A stretch of 64,000 nt of DNA from Streptomyces sp. A1136. Its GTDB lineage: Bacteria; Actinomycetota; Actinomycetes; Streptomycetales; Streptomycetaceae. The first letter of the stretch is position 1; each line of letters opens with the position of its first letter. Below, piece by piece: positions 1 to 7,471 of this stretch. The notes below the pieces were generated by a model. That model was not told the origin of the DNA and made no database searches. It saw only the letters and a list, made by a program, of their open reading frames with translations. The stretch covers positions 186,001-250,000 of the forward strand of contig NZ_SSBJ01000007.1 of NCBI RefSeq assembly GCF_004795055.1, read 5' to 3'. The position numbers were made by a program, and so were the translations under genes.

Positions 1-768
1 CGCCCCGTACCAGGTGAGCGACAGCATCGCGGCGAGGAGTACGGCCTCCACGGCCAGCAGTGCCCCGAGGCGCGGGAGGCTGACCCGGTGCCAGATCCCG
101 GCGGCCATGCCCGCGCTGAACGCCGCGTAGACCACGAGAAGTATGGAGCCCCGGTCCACGTATCCGAGCACCTTCTTGCGACGGACCAGGAAGCGGCCGA
201 CCCAGGGGCGCAGGGTCTGACCCAGGAGGAACGGCACCAGCAGGTGGAGCACGATGGCCGCCAGGGAGTCGGTCGAGAAGCCGCCGGTCGTCCCGCCGAG
301 CAGCCCGGCCGCGAGCAATGGTGTGAGGAGGACCCCGACGAGGCTGGAGAACGAGCCGGCGCAGACGGCGGCGGGCACGTTGCCGCGGGCCATCGAGGTG
401 AAGGCGATCGAGGACTGGACGGTCGAGGGCACCAGGCACAGGAAGAGCAGGCCGTGGTAGAGCTGCGGCGTCAGGACGCCCGGGACGAGCACGCCGGCGG
501 CCAGGCCCAGCAGCGGGAAGACGGCGAAGGTGGCGGTGAGCACGGTGAGGTGGAGCCGCCAGTGGCGCAGGCCGTCCAGGGTCTCGCGGGTGGAGAGCCG
601 GGCCCCGTAGAGGAAGAAGAGGAGGGCGACGGCGCAGGTCTGGGCCGCGTCGGCGGCGGTCGCGGCCGCGCCCCGCGCGGGGAGCAGGGCGGCGAGGGCG
701 ACCGTGGCGAGGAGGGCCATGACGTACGGGTCCGGCGGGAACCGGGCGGGGAGGCGGGGGCGGCGCAT
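1..768 (-). CDS. Bile acid:sodium symporter family protein (partial, C-terminus off the window)
   Basis: About 255 residues are visible, starting at ATG 768; the gene runs off the left edge. The protein is a chain of hydrophobic segments (for example VALAALLPARG, FAVFPLLGLAAGVLVPGVL, LHLLVPFLLGQTLRP), with LVPSTVQSSIAFTSMARGN resembling the conserved core of the SBF/SLC10A7-like (YfeH) group. That group consists of membrane transporters related to bile-acid/sodium symporters; the physiological substrate in actinomycetes is generally unknown. It is divergent from a LysR regulator across a 182-bp gap, the usual arrangement for a transporter controlled by its neighbouring activator. The substrate cannot be read from sequence. 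Confidence 0.85.
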   Translation of the reverse strand, partial: MRRPRLPARFPPDPYVMALLATVALAALLPARGAAATAADAAQTCAVALLFFLYGARLSTRETLDGLRHWRLHLTVLTATFAVFPLLGLAAGVLVPGVLTPQLYHGLLFLCLVPSTVQSSIAFTSMARGNVPAAVCAGSFSSLVGVLLTPLLAAGLLGGTTGGFSTDSLAAIVLHLLVPFLLGQTLRPWVGRFLVRRKKVLGYVDRGSILLVVYAAFSAGMAAGIWHRVSLPRLGALLAVEAVLLAAMLSLTWYGA

Positions 769-911
769 ACGGTGCTCTCTCGGGGCGGGTGGCGATGGCG
801 GCCGGCGGTGTGGCGGTCGGCCGGGACGGCGGGCGGTGTGGCGCTCCGGCCCGGACGCCGGGCAGCCGGTTTCCCATGCTCGCCCGGCGGACGCTCATCG
901 GGAAACCCGTA

Positions 912-956
912 CACCACACTGACTGTCATCATGAATCGCAATAGGCTGGTGTGGTG
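912..956. promoter_or_regulatory. Inverted repeat in the symporter/LysR divergent region
   Basis: CACCACAC (912-919) and GTGTGGTG (949-956) are exact reverse complements 29 bases apart, the right arm covering the LysR start. A TAGGCT -10-like hexamer at 942-947 would place a transcript start near the GTG at 954, suggesting a leaderless or near-leaderless lysR mRNA. LysR proteins usually bind such divergent intergenic regions, so this is a candidate operator. This is inference from position and symmetry only. Confidence 0.35.
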
Positions 957-1820
957 AACGGACCCGGCATGTACGACCCCGCCCAGCTCCGCACCTTCCT
1001 GACCGTCGCCCAGACGCTCAGCTTCACCCAGGCCGCCGGCCGGCTCGGGGTGCGCCAGTCCACCGTCAGCCAGCACGTGCGGCGACTGGAGGAGGCGACC
1101 GGCCGGCCCTTGTTCGCCCGTGACACGCACAGCGTCGAGTTGACCGAGGACGGCGAGGCGTTGCTCGGCTTCGCCCGGACCATCCTGGAGGCGCACGAGC
1201 GGGCCGCGGCCTTCTTCACGAGCACCCGGCTGCGCGGCCGGCTGCGTTTCGGGGCGTCGGAGGACTTCGTGTTGACCCGGCTTCCCGAGATCCTCAAGAC
1301 GTTCCGGCAAGAGCACCCGGAGGTCGATCTGGAGCTGTCGGTCGAGCTGTCGGGCACCTTGCACGAGCGGCTGGACGCGGGACGCCTGGACCTGGTGCTG
1401 GCCAAGCGGCGTGGGCCGCAGGACGGGCGCGGCCGTCTGGTGTGGCGGGACCGGATGGTGTGGATCGCGGCGCCGGGGCTGCGGGTGGACCCGGAGCGGC
1501 CCGTTCCGCTGATCGTCTTCCCACCGCCGGGAATCACCCGGGCGCGGGCCCTGGAGGTGCTGGAGCGGGACGGGCGGCCCTGGCGGATCGCGTGCACGAG
1601 CGGCAGCCTGAGCGGGCTGATCGCGGCGGCCCGCGCGGGGCTGGGCGTGATGGCGCACACCCGGGGCCTGGTCCCGCCGGGCCTGGTCCGGGTCGGCGGG
1701 CTGCCGGAGCTGGGGCCGGTGGAGTTCGCGCTGCTCCAGGGGCGGCGTCCGACGCCGGCCTCGGACGCGCTGACGGCCGCCGTCCTCTCCGCCGGCGACG
1801 GACTGAGCCGACCGGCCTGA
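951..1820 (+). CDS. LysR-family transcriptional regulator
   Basis: 289 residues. The N-terminus has a clear winged helix-turn-helix (residues about 7-66: LRTFLTVAQTLSFTQAAGRL, then STVSQHVRRLEEATG), the signature of LysR DNA-binding domains. Residues about 95-285 form a substrate-binding domain that begins GRLRFGASEDF. Length is typical of the family. Starts at GTG 951, GTG 954 or ATG 969 are possible; no strong ribosome-binding site precedes any of them. It is transcribed away from the symporter gene and probably controls it and itself. The inducer is unknown. The protein resembles LysR members with a short effector domain, but no specific function can be assigned. Confidence 0.9.
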   Translation: MVNGPGMYDPAQLRTFLTVAQTLSFTQAAGRLGVRQSTVSQHVRRLEEATGRPLFARDTHSVELTEDGEALLGFARTILEAHERAAAFFTSTRLRGRLRFGASEDFVLTRLPEILKTFRQEHPEVDLELSVELSGTLHERLDAGRLDLVLAKRRGPQDGRGRLVWRDRMVWIAAPGLRVDPERPVPLIVFPPPGITRARALEVLERDGRPWRIACTSGSLSGLIAAARAGLGVMAHTRGLVPPGLVRVGGLPELGPVEFALLQGRRPTPASDALTAAVLSAGDGLSRPA

Positions 1821-1959
1821 GCCGGGCGACCGGTCGCCCGCGCGCAGGTCACGCGCGCCCCGAACGGCCCGGGGGGATCTTGTGGAGGTTTCCCGGGGGG
1901 TGCCGGTCCGCCGGGTACGTGGGATAGCGTCGCGGCGCCACACGGAGAGGAGCGGGTCG

Positions 1960-3783
1960 TTGCGCGAGTTCACCGTCCCACCCGTGGTCGCGGGCACGCC
2001 GTCCGGCGGCCTGGCCGACATCGTGTTCCAGCATGCCCGGGAGGACCCGGACCGGGTGGTGCTCGGCCGCAAGACGGACGGGGCCTGGGGCGACGTGACC
2101 TCCGGCGAACTGGCCGGGGAGGTACTGGCGCTCGCCAAGGGGCTGCTGGCCCAGGGCATCGGCTTCGGCGACCGGGTCGCGGTGATGTCGCGGACCCGGT
2201 ACGAGTGGACCCTGTTCGACTTCGCGCTGTGGGCCATCGGCGCCCAGCCGGTACCGGTGTACCCGTCGTCCTCCGCCGAGCAGGTGCACTGGATCCTGTA
2301 CGACTCCGCGTGCACGGGCTGCGTCGTGGAGAACGAGGACCAGGCCATGACGGTCGGCTCGGTCATCGAGCGGCTCCCGGCCCTGCGCAGGCTGTGGCAG
2401 CTCGACGCGGGGGCCGTGGCGGAGATCGTCGCCGACGGGGACGCCGTGGCGCCCGACGTGGTGCACCGGCACCGCCGGGCCGTCACGCCGGACGCGGTCG
2501 CCACCGTGATCTACACATCCGGGACCACCGGCCGCCCCAAGGGCTGTGTCCTCACGCACGCGAACTTCATGTTCGAGGCCGACACGATGGTGACGCGCTG
2601 GGAGTCGGTGTTCCAGGCCGGTGCGGGCGAACAACCGTCCACTCTGCTCTTCCTGCCGCTGGCGCACGTCTTCGGGCGGATGGTGGAAGTGGCGGCCGTC
2701 CGCGCCCGGGTCAAGCTCGGCCACCAGCCGGTGCTGGCGGCGGCCGAGCTGCTGCCCGACCTCGCCGCGTTCCGGCCGACCTTCGTGCTGGGGGTCCCGT
2801 ACGTCTTCGAGAAGGTGTTCGCCGCCGCCCGCCGCAAGGCGGAGGCCGAGGGGCGCACCGGCGCCTTCGACCGGGCGGTGGAAACGGCCGTGCGGTACGC
2901 GGAGGCACGCGAACAGAAGGCCTTCGGTACCGGCCCGGGCCCGTCCGCGGGGCTGCGCATGGAGCACCAGCTCTTCGAGAAGCTGGTGTACGGGAAGGTC
3001 CGCGAGGCGATGGGCGGTCGGGTGCGCCACGCGATGTCGGGCGGCTCGGCGATGTCGCGCCGGCTGGGGCTGTTCTTCGACGGGGCGGGCATCACGGTGT
3101 ACGAGGGCTACGGCCTGACGGAGTCGTGCGCGGCGGCCGCGGCGAACCCGCCGGGGGCCACGAAGTACGGGACGGTGGGCCCTCCCATCCCGGGCGGGAC
3201 GGTGCACATCGCGGACGACGGGGAGGTCTGGTTGCACGGCGCCCACGTCTTCTCCGGGTACCTGAACGACCCGCGCGGCACGGAGGAGGTGCTGCGCGGC
3301 GGCTGGCTGGCCACCGGGGACCTGGGCCGGCTGGACGAGGACGGCTACCTGACGATCACCGGGCGCAAGAAGGAGATCCTGGTGACCTCCAACGGCAAGA
3401 GCGTCTCGCCCACGGCCCTGGAGGAACGGGTGCGTTCGCACCCCCTGGTGTCGCAGTGCGTCCTGGTCGGCAACGACCGGCCGTACATCGCGGCGCTGCT
3501 GACCCTGGACGGGGAGGGCGTCGCGCACTGGTTGTCGATGCGCGGCCTGCCCCAGCGGGCGGCGGCGGAGCTGGTGCACGACAAGGATCTGACGGCGGAG
3601 GTGCGACGGGCCGTGGTCGCCGCGAACACCCTGGTCTCGCAGGCGGAGGCGATCCGCACGTTCCGGGTGCTGGCCGGGCAGTTCACCGAGGAGGGCGGCC
3701 TGCTGACCCCTTCGCTGAAGCTGAAGCGGAAGGCGATCGAGAAGGCCTACGCGGTGGAGGTCGCCGCCATGTACGAACGCTGA
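1960..3783 (+). CDS. AMP-dependent long-chain fatty acid-CoA ligase
   Basis: 607 residues from TTG 1960, chosen because AGGAG lies just upstream (about 1946-1951) and LREFTVPP matches the usual start of this family. The protein activates fatty acids to acyl-CoA through an acyl-adenylate. Visible motifs: P-loop-like YTSGTTGRPKG near residue 185, EGYGLTES near 382, TGDLGRLDEDGYL followed by TGRKKEILVTSNGKSVSP near 452-480, and the C-terminal SLKLKR lysine region near 580. Together these are the full ANL-superfamily signature of FACS enzymes. It stands alone between LysR and an aldo/keto reductase. Chain-length preference is not readable. A hairpin follows the stop. Confidence 0.93.
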   Translation: MREFTVPPVVAGTPSGGLADIVFQHAREDPDRVVLGRKTDGAWGDVTSGELAGEVLALAKGLLAQGIGFGDRVAVMSRTRYEWTLFDFALWAIGAQPVPVYPSSSAEQVHWILYDSACTGCVVENEDQAMTVGSVIERLPALRRLWQLDAGAVAEIVADGDAVAPDVVHRHRRAVTPDAVATVIYTSGTTGRPKGCVLTHANFMFEADTMVTRWESVFQAGAGEQPSTLLFLPLAHVFGRMVEVAAVRARVKLGHQPVLAAAELLPDLAAFRPTFVLGVPYVFEKVFAAARRKAEAEGRTGAFDRAVETAVRYAEAREQKAFGTGPGPSAGLRMEHQLFEKLVYGKVREAMGGRVRHAMSGGSAMSRRLGLFFDGAGITVYEGYGLTESCAAAAANPPGATKYGTVGPPIPGGTVHIADDGEVWLHGAHVFSGYLNDPRGTEEVLRGGWLATGDLGRLDEDGYLTITGRKKEILVTSNGKSVSPTALEERVRSHPLVSQCVLVGNDRPYIAALLTLDGEGVAHWLSMRGLPQRAAAELVHDKDLTAEVRRAVVAANTLVSQAEAIRTFRVLAGQFTEEGGLLTPSLKLKRKAIEKAYAVEVAAMYER

Positions 3784-3798
3784 CGGCGCAGCGGGAGC

Positions 3799-3832
3799 GT
3801 CCGCGGCGGGGCGCCGCCGAGGCTCCGCGGAC
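3799..3832 (+). terminator. Hairpin after the acyl-CoA ligase gene
   Basis: GTCCGCGG (3799-3806) pairs exactly with CCGCGGAC (3825-3832), with further GC pairing possible in the loop. It sits 16 bases after the ligase stop and before the promoter of the next gene, as expected for a terminator. There is no T-run. Confidence 0.5.
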
Positions 3833-3867
3833 GAGGAGCAGTGTCGGCGGATGACCACCCGGATGGC

Positions 3868-3894
3868 GGGAATACGTCGTTCGTACGGCCGGTT
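3868..3894 (+). promoter_or_regulatory. SigR-type promoter of the aldo/keto reductase
   Basis: GGGAAT at 3868-3873, then exactly 18 bases, then GTT at 3892-3894. This is the consensus GGGAAT-N18-GTT recognised by the thiol-stress sigma factor SigR of streptomycetes. Transcription would begin near 3900, giving a leader of about 95 bases to the GTG at 3994. Sequence match is direct; SigR dependence is inferred. Confidence 0.6.
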
Positions 3895-3993
3895 GTGGCC
3901 GTCGACGCGCGCCGCGGGCGCACGGTCACGACTGTCGTCGCCCCCGCTGCCGGCGCACCCCCACCCGCTTCCGATCGCGAGGTACGACCCGAC

Positions 3994-4842
3994 GTGAACC
4001 AGGTCCCCGGCATCAAGCTCAACAACGGCACCCTCATGCCCCAGCTCGGCTACGGCGTCTGGCAGGTCCCGGACGACGAGGCGGAGCGGGCGGTGGGCAC
4101 GGCGCTGGAGGCGGGCTACCGCAGCGTCGACACGGCCGCGATCTACGGCAACGAGAAGGGCACCGGCAAGGCGCTCGCCGCGTCCGGCCTGCCGCGCGAG
4201 GATCTGTTCGTCACCACGAAGCTGTGGAACGGCCCCTCGCGGCGCTGGGGTCGGGACGAGGTGCTGCGCGCTTTCGACGACTCGCTGGCCAAACTGGCGC
4301 TCGATCACGTGGACCTCTACCTGATCCACTGGCCGCGTCCGATGCGCGACGACTTCCTCGCCATCTGGAAGACCTTCGAGGAGATCGCCGCGAGCGGCCG
4401 CGCGAAGGCGGTCGGCGTATCGAACTTCCGTCCCGCGGACCTGGAGCGGCTCGGCGAGTCATCCGACCTGGTCCCGGCGGTGAACCAGATCGAGTTGCAC
4501 CCGCTCTTCCCGCAGACCGAACTGCGCGCCCTGCACTCCCGGCTGGGCATCACCACCGAGGCGTGGTCGCCGCTGGGGCAGGGCAAGGAACTGCTGACCC
4601 TGCCGGTGGTCGCCTCGATCGCCGCCAAGCACGGGCGCAGCGCCGCGCAGGTGGTGCTGCGCTGGCACCTGCGGTCGGGGCACGTCGTGATCCCCAAGTC
4701 CGTCACCCCGGCCCGCATCCGGGAGAACCTGGACGTCTTCGGGTTCGAGCTCGACGCCGAGGACACGGCCGCGCTGGACGCGCTGGGCTCCGGCCCCGCC
4801 GGCCGCAGGATCGGGCCCGACCCGGCCGTCTTCGACGTCTGA
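3994..4842 (+). CDS. Aldo/keto reductase
   Basis: 282 residues from GTG 3994, chosen because homology begins there (VNQVPGIKLNNGTLMPQLGY) and GAGGT lies 11 bases upstream; the frame is open further upstream but that part looks like leader. It is an NADPH-dependent reductase of aldehydes and ketones in the AKR TIM-barrel family. The catalytic tetrad is complete: Asp46, Tyr51 (DTAAIYGNEKG), Lys76 (TKLWN) and His112 (LIHWP). The late IPKSVTPARIRENLDVF stretch is the cofactor-binding part. Its upstream region carries a perfect SigR-type promoter, consistent with removal of reactive aldehydes during thiol-oxidative stress. The next gene starts 11 bases after its stop and is probably cotranscribed. 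Confidence 0.92.
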   Translation: MNQVPGIKLNNGTLMPQLGYGVWQVPDDEAERAVGTALEAGYRSVDTAAIYGNEKGTGKALAASGLPREDLFVTTKLWNGPSRRWGRDEVLRAFDDSLAKLALDHVDLYLIHWPRPMRDDFLAIWKTFEEIAASGRAKAVGVSNFRPADLERLGESSDLVPAVNQIELHPLFPQTELRALHSRLGITTEAWSPLGQGKELLTLPVVASIAAKHGRSAAQVVLRWHLRSGHVVIPKSVTPARIRENLDVFGFELDAEDTAALDALGSGPAGRRIGPDPAVFDV

Positions 4843-4853
4843 GGGGCGCGGGC

Positions 4854-5279
4854 ATGGGCGTACCGCGGGGGGTCTACCGCATCCGCAACGTGGGCGGCGG
4901 TCTGCTGCTGCGGGTGGAGGGCGGGAACCGGGTCGCGGTGGCCCCGGAGGCGGCGGAGGGTCCCGCCGCCTCGCGGGAGTGGGAGATCTCGCCGGTCCAC
5001 AGCGGTGGCGGAGTGGTGTACGTCGTCAACGTCCGCGCCCAGCGCCGCCTCGACGTGGCGAACGCCTCGACGGAGAACGGCGCCCGGGTGCAGGTGTGGA
5101 AGCCGAACGCGTTCGGGGCGCAGGAGTGGATCGTCGAGGAGCACCTCGACGCTCCGGGCGTGGTCTCGCTGATCGCCTGCGTCAGCGGGCTGTCGCTGGA
5201 GGTGGACGAGCAGGGCCGGGCCCGCCAGGGCGAGGACGCGGACTCGCCGGCGCAGTGGTGGCGCCTGGAGCCCGTCTGA
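4854..5279 (+). CDS. Small RICIN-type beta-trefoil protein
   Basis: 141 residues from ATG 4854, with GAGGGG just upstream overlapping the end of the reductase gene. Three QxW-like units are visible: GVYRIRNVGGGLLLRVEGG...REWEI, VYVVNVRAQRRLDVANA...QEWIVEE, and VSLIACVSGLSLEVDE...QWWRLEPV. This is the beta-trefoil lectin-like fold. There is no signal peptide, so it should stay in the cytoplasm, unlike most carbohydrate-binding RICIN domains. The whole protein is just one trefoil. Role unknown; position suggests cotranscription with the SigR-type aldo/keto reductase. Confidence 0.75.
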   Translation: MGVPRGVYRIRNVGGGLLLRVEGGNRVAVAPEAAEGPAASREWEISPVHSGGGVVYVVNVRAQRRLDVANASTENGARVQVWKPNAFGAQEWIVEEHLDAPGVVSLIACVSGLSLEVDEQGRARQGEDADSPAQWWRLEPV

Positions 5280-5328
5280 GAGCGGCGGGCCGCGGACGGG
5301 AGGCGGTCGGCCGCCGCGCGGTCCGCCG

Positions 5329-6095
5329 TCAGCCGCCGCGGAAGCCGCTGACGAACCCCTGGAGGCGGTACGTCGGCTCCGCGCGCGGGGTGTCCTGGTC
5401 CGGCAACAGCCCCAGCCGGTCGGCCAGTTCCCGCACGGTGACGCCGCGGGGGCTGATCCGGGAGGCGTAACGCCCGGCCGACAGGGCCCCCGCCGCGCCG
5501 CGCGGGGTGCGGCCCTGCCCGTGGCCGGCGAAGAGGGCGTCCCTGTACGGCCGCAGTCCCACCTCGGCGGCGTGGGCGGCGACTTGCTCCGCCGCGTCCG
5601 CCGGCGCGTGCGTCAGGTGCGGGGCGAACACCTCGTCGATGTCGCTGCCCACGTCGTGCGCGGCGTCCTTGTCGACGGTGGTCAGGAAGACCCCGCCCGG
5701 GCGCAGCACTCGCGCGACCTCGGCGACCACGGCCGCCACGGCGCCCGGTTCGCGCAGCAGGTGCAGCAGCCACACCGCGCCGACCGCGTCCGGCGAGGCC
5801 GCCGGGAAGGGGAGCCGGCCGCGCCGGCCAGTACCACCGGGACTCCGCGCCGCGCCGCCGCCGCGACCATCCCGAAGGAGGAGTCGGCGCCCAGGACCCA
5901 CAGGCCGGGGCGGGTCAGCCGGGCGGTGACGATGCCCGTGCCGCAGCCCAGGTCCAGGAGCGTGCCCGCGGTGGGCGGGAGGAGGCCGAGGACCGCGGCG
6001 GCGGCCTCGGCGCGGGGGACGCCGCCGCGGGTGGCGTCGTAGACCTCGGCCTCGGCGTCGTAGTCGAGCAGCGGCGCCGACCCCGGGCCGGGCAT
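5329..6095 (-). pseudogene. SAM-dependent methyltransferase, frameshifted
   Basis: The start (ATG 6095, sharing one base with the upstream dehydratase stop) opens a normal class I methyltransferase: LLDYDAEAEVYDATRGGVPR, then motif I LLDLGCGTGIVTARL. After RGVPVVLAG the frame turns into arginine-rich nonsense and stops at 5682. The expected continuation (GRLPFPAASPDAVGAVWLLH, VLRPGGVFLTTVDKD, to the stop at 5329) is in another frame. One base is missing between about 5813 and 5832, in a GGCCGGCGCGGCCGGC-like tract. Restored, the protein would be about 255 residues, normal for the family. Either the gene is broken or this is a sequencing error in GC-rich DNA; all motifs on both sides are well preserved, which favours a very recent lesion or an error. 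Confidence 0.8.
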
Positions 6096-6400
6096 CAGCG
6101 GGCGCCGTGGGCGGGGGCCAGCGCCTCCACGCGCTCGGCGAGGGCGAAGTCGGTCTCGGTGACCGCGTCTCCCGCGCTGTGGGTGTTCACCGACACCCGG
6201 ACCGAGTCGTAGCCGAGCGTGAGGTCCGAGTGGTGGTTCAACTCGTCCTGCACGACGGCGATGTGGGCGACGAGCGCGCTCGCCGCGAGGTGGCTGCCCA
6301 GCCGGTACGTGCGCCGGATGCGGTCGTCCTCGAAGGCCCAGCCGGGAAGTTCCCGCAGCCGGTCCTCGATCTCCTTCTGGGAAAGCGGTTCGCCCGACAT
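6095..6400 (-). CDS. Pterin-4a-carbinolamine dehydratase
   Basis: 101 residues from ATG 6400; AAGGAG lies 7 bases upstream of it, whereas a GTG at 6406 would sit too close to that site. The enzyme dehydrates 4a-hydroxytetrahydropterin and regenerates the pterin cofactor. The family motif is plain: NHHSDLTLGYDSVRVSVNTH contains the paired histidines and aspartate of the active site, preceded by an amphipathic first helix (LSQKEIEDRLRELPGWAF). Length matches the PCD/DCoH family. Its stop overlaps the start of the frameshifted methyltransferase by one base, so the two are translationally coupled. No pterin-dependent hydroxylase is nearby. Confidence 0.9.
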   Translation of the reverse strand: MSGEPLSQKEIEDRLRELPGWAFEDDRIRRTYRLGSHLAASALVAHIAVVQDELNHHSDLTLGYDSVRVSVNTHSAGDAVTETDFALAERVEALAPAHGAR

Positions 6401-6574
6401 CCACACGCTCCTTCACGACCGGTCGGCCGACGGCCTGACGTGGTGTCAAGGTTCCCACACCACGCGCCGCGGGGAAGGCCCCACGCACGGCGCGTGCCGT
6501 TTCCTTCCGGATCGCCCGGCTCGGGCCGCCTGCCCCGTCCCCGACGGCCCCGGTGCCGGGCGACCCGGGTGGGC

Positions 6575-6587
6575 TAACGTCGGGCCA
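6575..6587 (+). promoter_or_regulatory. Likely leaderless promoter of the XRE regulator
   Basis: TAACGT (6575-6580) matches the TANNNT -10 form and ends six bases before ATG 6587, so the transcript would start at the start codon. No ribosome-binding site precedes that ATG, which agrees with a leaderless mRNA. Confidence 0.45.
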
Positions 6588-7378
6588 TGACCTCTGCGAG
6601 TGTGGGCGCGCTGCTGCGCGCGTGGCGGGAACGGCGCGGGATCAGTCAGCTGGAGCTGGCGGGGCGCGCCGATTCCTCCTCCCGGCACATCAGCTTCGTG
6701 GAGAACGGCCGGTCCCGGCCGAGCGAGGAGATGGTGCTACGGCTCGCGGAGCACCTCGACGTACCGATGCGGGAACGCAACGTCCTGCTGGTGGCGGCCG
6801 GTTTCGCGCCCCGGTACGCGTGCACCCCGCTGGACGCGCCGGAGCTGGACGTCCTGCGCGAGGGACTGGAACGCCTGCTGACCGGGTACGAGCCGTATCC
6901 GGCGCTGGTGGTGGACGCGACCTACCGGGTGGTGGCGGCGAACCGGGGCATCGCGATGCTGCTGGAGGGGGTGCCGGAGCACCTGCTGGCGCCTCCGCTG
7001 AACGCGATGAGGCTCACCCTGCACCCGGAGGGGCTCGCCCCGCGCATCCGCAACCTGCGCGAGTGGCGGGGGCACCTGCTGGCGCAGATGGAACGGCAGA
7101 TCGCGCTCGCCCGCTCGGAGCCGCTGCGCGCGCTGTACGAGGAGGTGTCGGCGTATCCGGTGGCGGAGCGGCGGCCCGGTGACGGCGAGCGGGGGGAAGC
7201 GGTCGCGTCCATCGCGCTCCCGCTGGTGATCGAACACGAGGGGCACGTCCTGTCCTTCGTGTCGTCCATCTCCACCTTCAACACACCCATGGACGTGACC
7301 GTCGCCGAGTTGGCCATCGAGACCTTCCTGCCGGCCGACCCGGCGACGGCGAAGTACCTGGGCTCGCTGGGTCCCTGA
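6587..7378 (+). CDS. XRE-family regulator with MmyB-like ligand domain
   Basis: 263 residues. Residues about 5-62 are an XRE helix-turn-helix (LLRAWRERRGISQLELAGRA, then SRHISFVENGRSRPSEEMVL). The rest, starting around residue 90 with LLTGYEPYPALVVDATYRVV and continuing through ALPLVIEHEGHVLSFVSSIS and FNTPMDVTVAELAIETFLPAD, is the PAS-like MmyB ligand domain. Members of this family in actinomycetes usually repress an adjacent dehydrogenase or oxidoreductase gene; here the neighbours are a pterin dehydratase upstream (divergent) and folD downstream (convergent), so the target is unclear. Predicted leaderless start at ATG 6587. Confidence 0.9.
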   Translation: MTSASVGALLRAWRERRGISQLELAGRADSSSRHISFVENGRSRPSEEMVLRLAEHLDVPMRERNVLLVAAGFAPRYACTPLDAPELDVLREGLERLLTGYEPYPALVVDATYRVVAANRGIAMLLEGVPEHLLAPPLNAMRLTLHPEGLAPRIRNLREWRGHLLAQMERQIALARSEPLRALYEEVSAYPVAERRPGDGERGEAVASIALPLVIEHEGHVLSFVSSISTFNTPMDVTVAELAIETFLPADPATAKYLGSLGP

Positions 7379-7380
7379 AC

Positions 7381-7449
7381 CCACCGGGCCGCGCGGGGTC
7401 CGGCCGCCGGGCCGCGCGGGGTCGGCCGCCGGGGCGCGCGGGGCCGACC
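7381..7449. repeat. Three imperfect 22-24 bp tandem repeats
   Basis: Units at 7381-7403, 7404-7425 and 7426-7449 share a CCGCCGGGCCGCGCGGGGTC-like core with a few changes. They fill the gap between the convergent XRE and folD genes. The units are self-complementary enough to fold, so they may also end transcription from both sides. Confidence 0.6.
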
Positions 7450-7471
7450 CCGACGGCGCCCCGGGCGGGGG

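Noticed and set aside
471..4329. Long minus-strand open frames opposite the LysR, ligase and aldo/keto reductase genes
   Set aside because: No recognisable domains and arginine/glycine-rich translation; the plus-strand genes have complete catalytic motifs.
6435..6460. TTGACA on the minus strand upstream of the pterin dehydratase as a strong promoter
   Set aside because: At 16-19 bases downstream there is only CG-rich sequence with no -10-like hexamer, so I do not call it.
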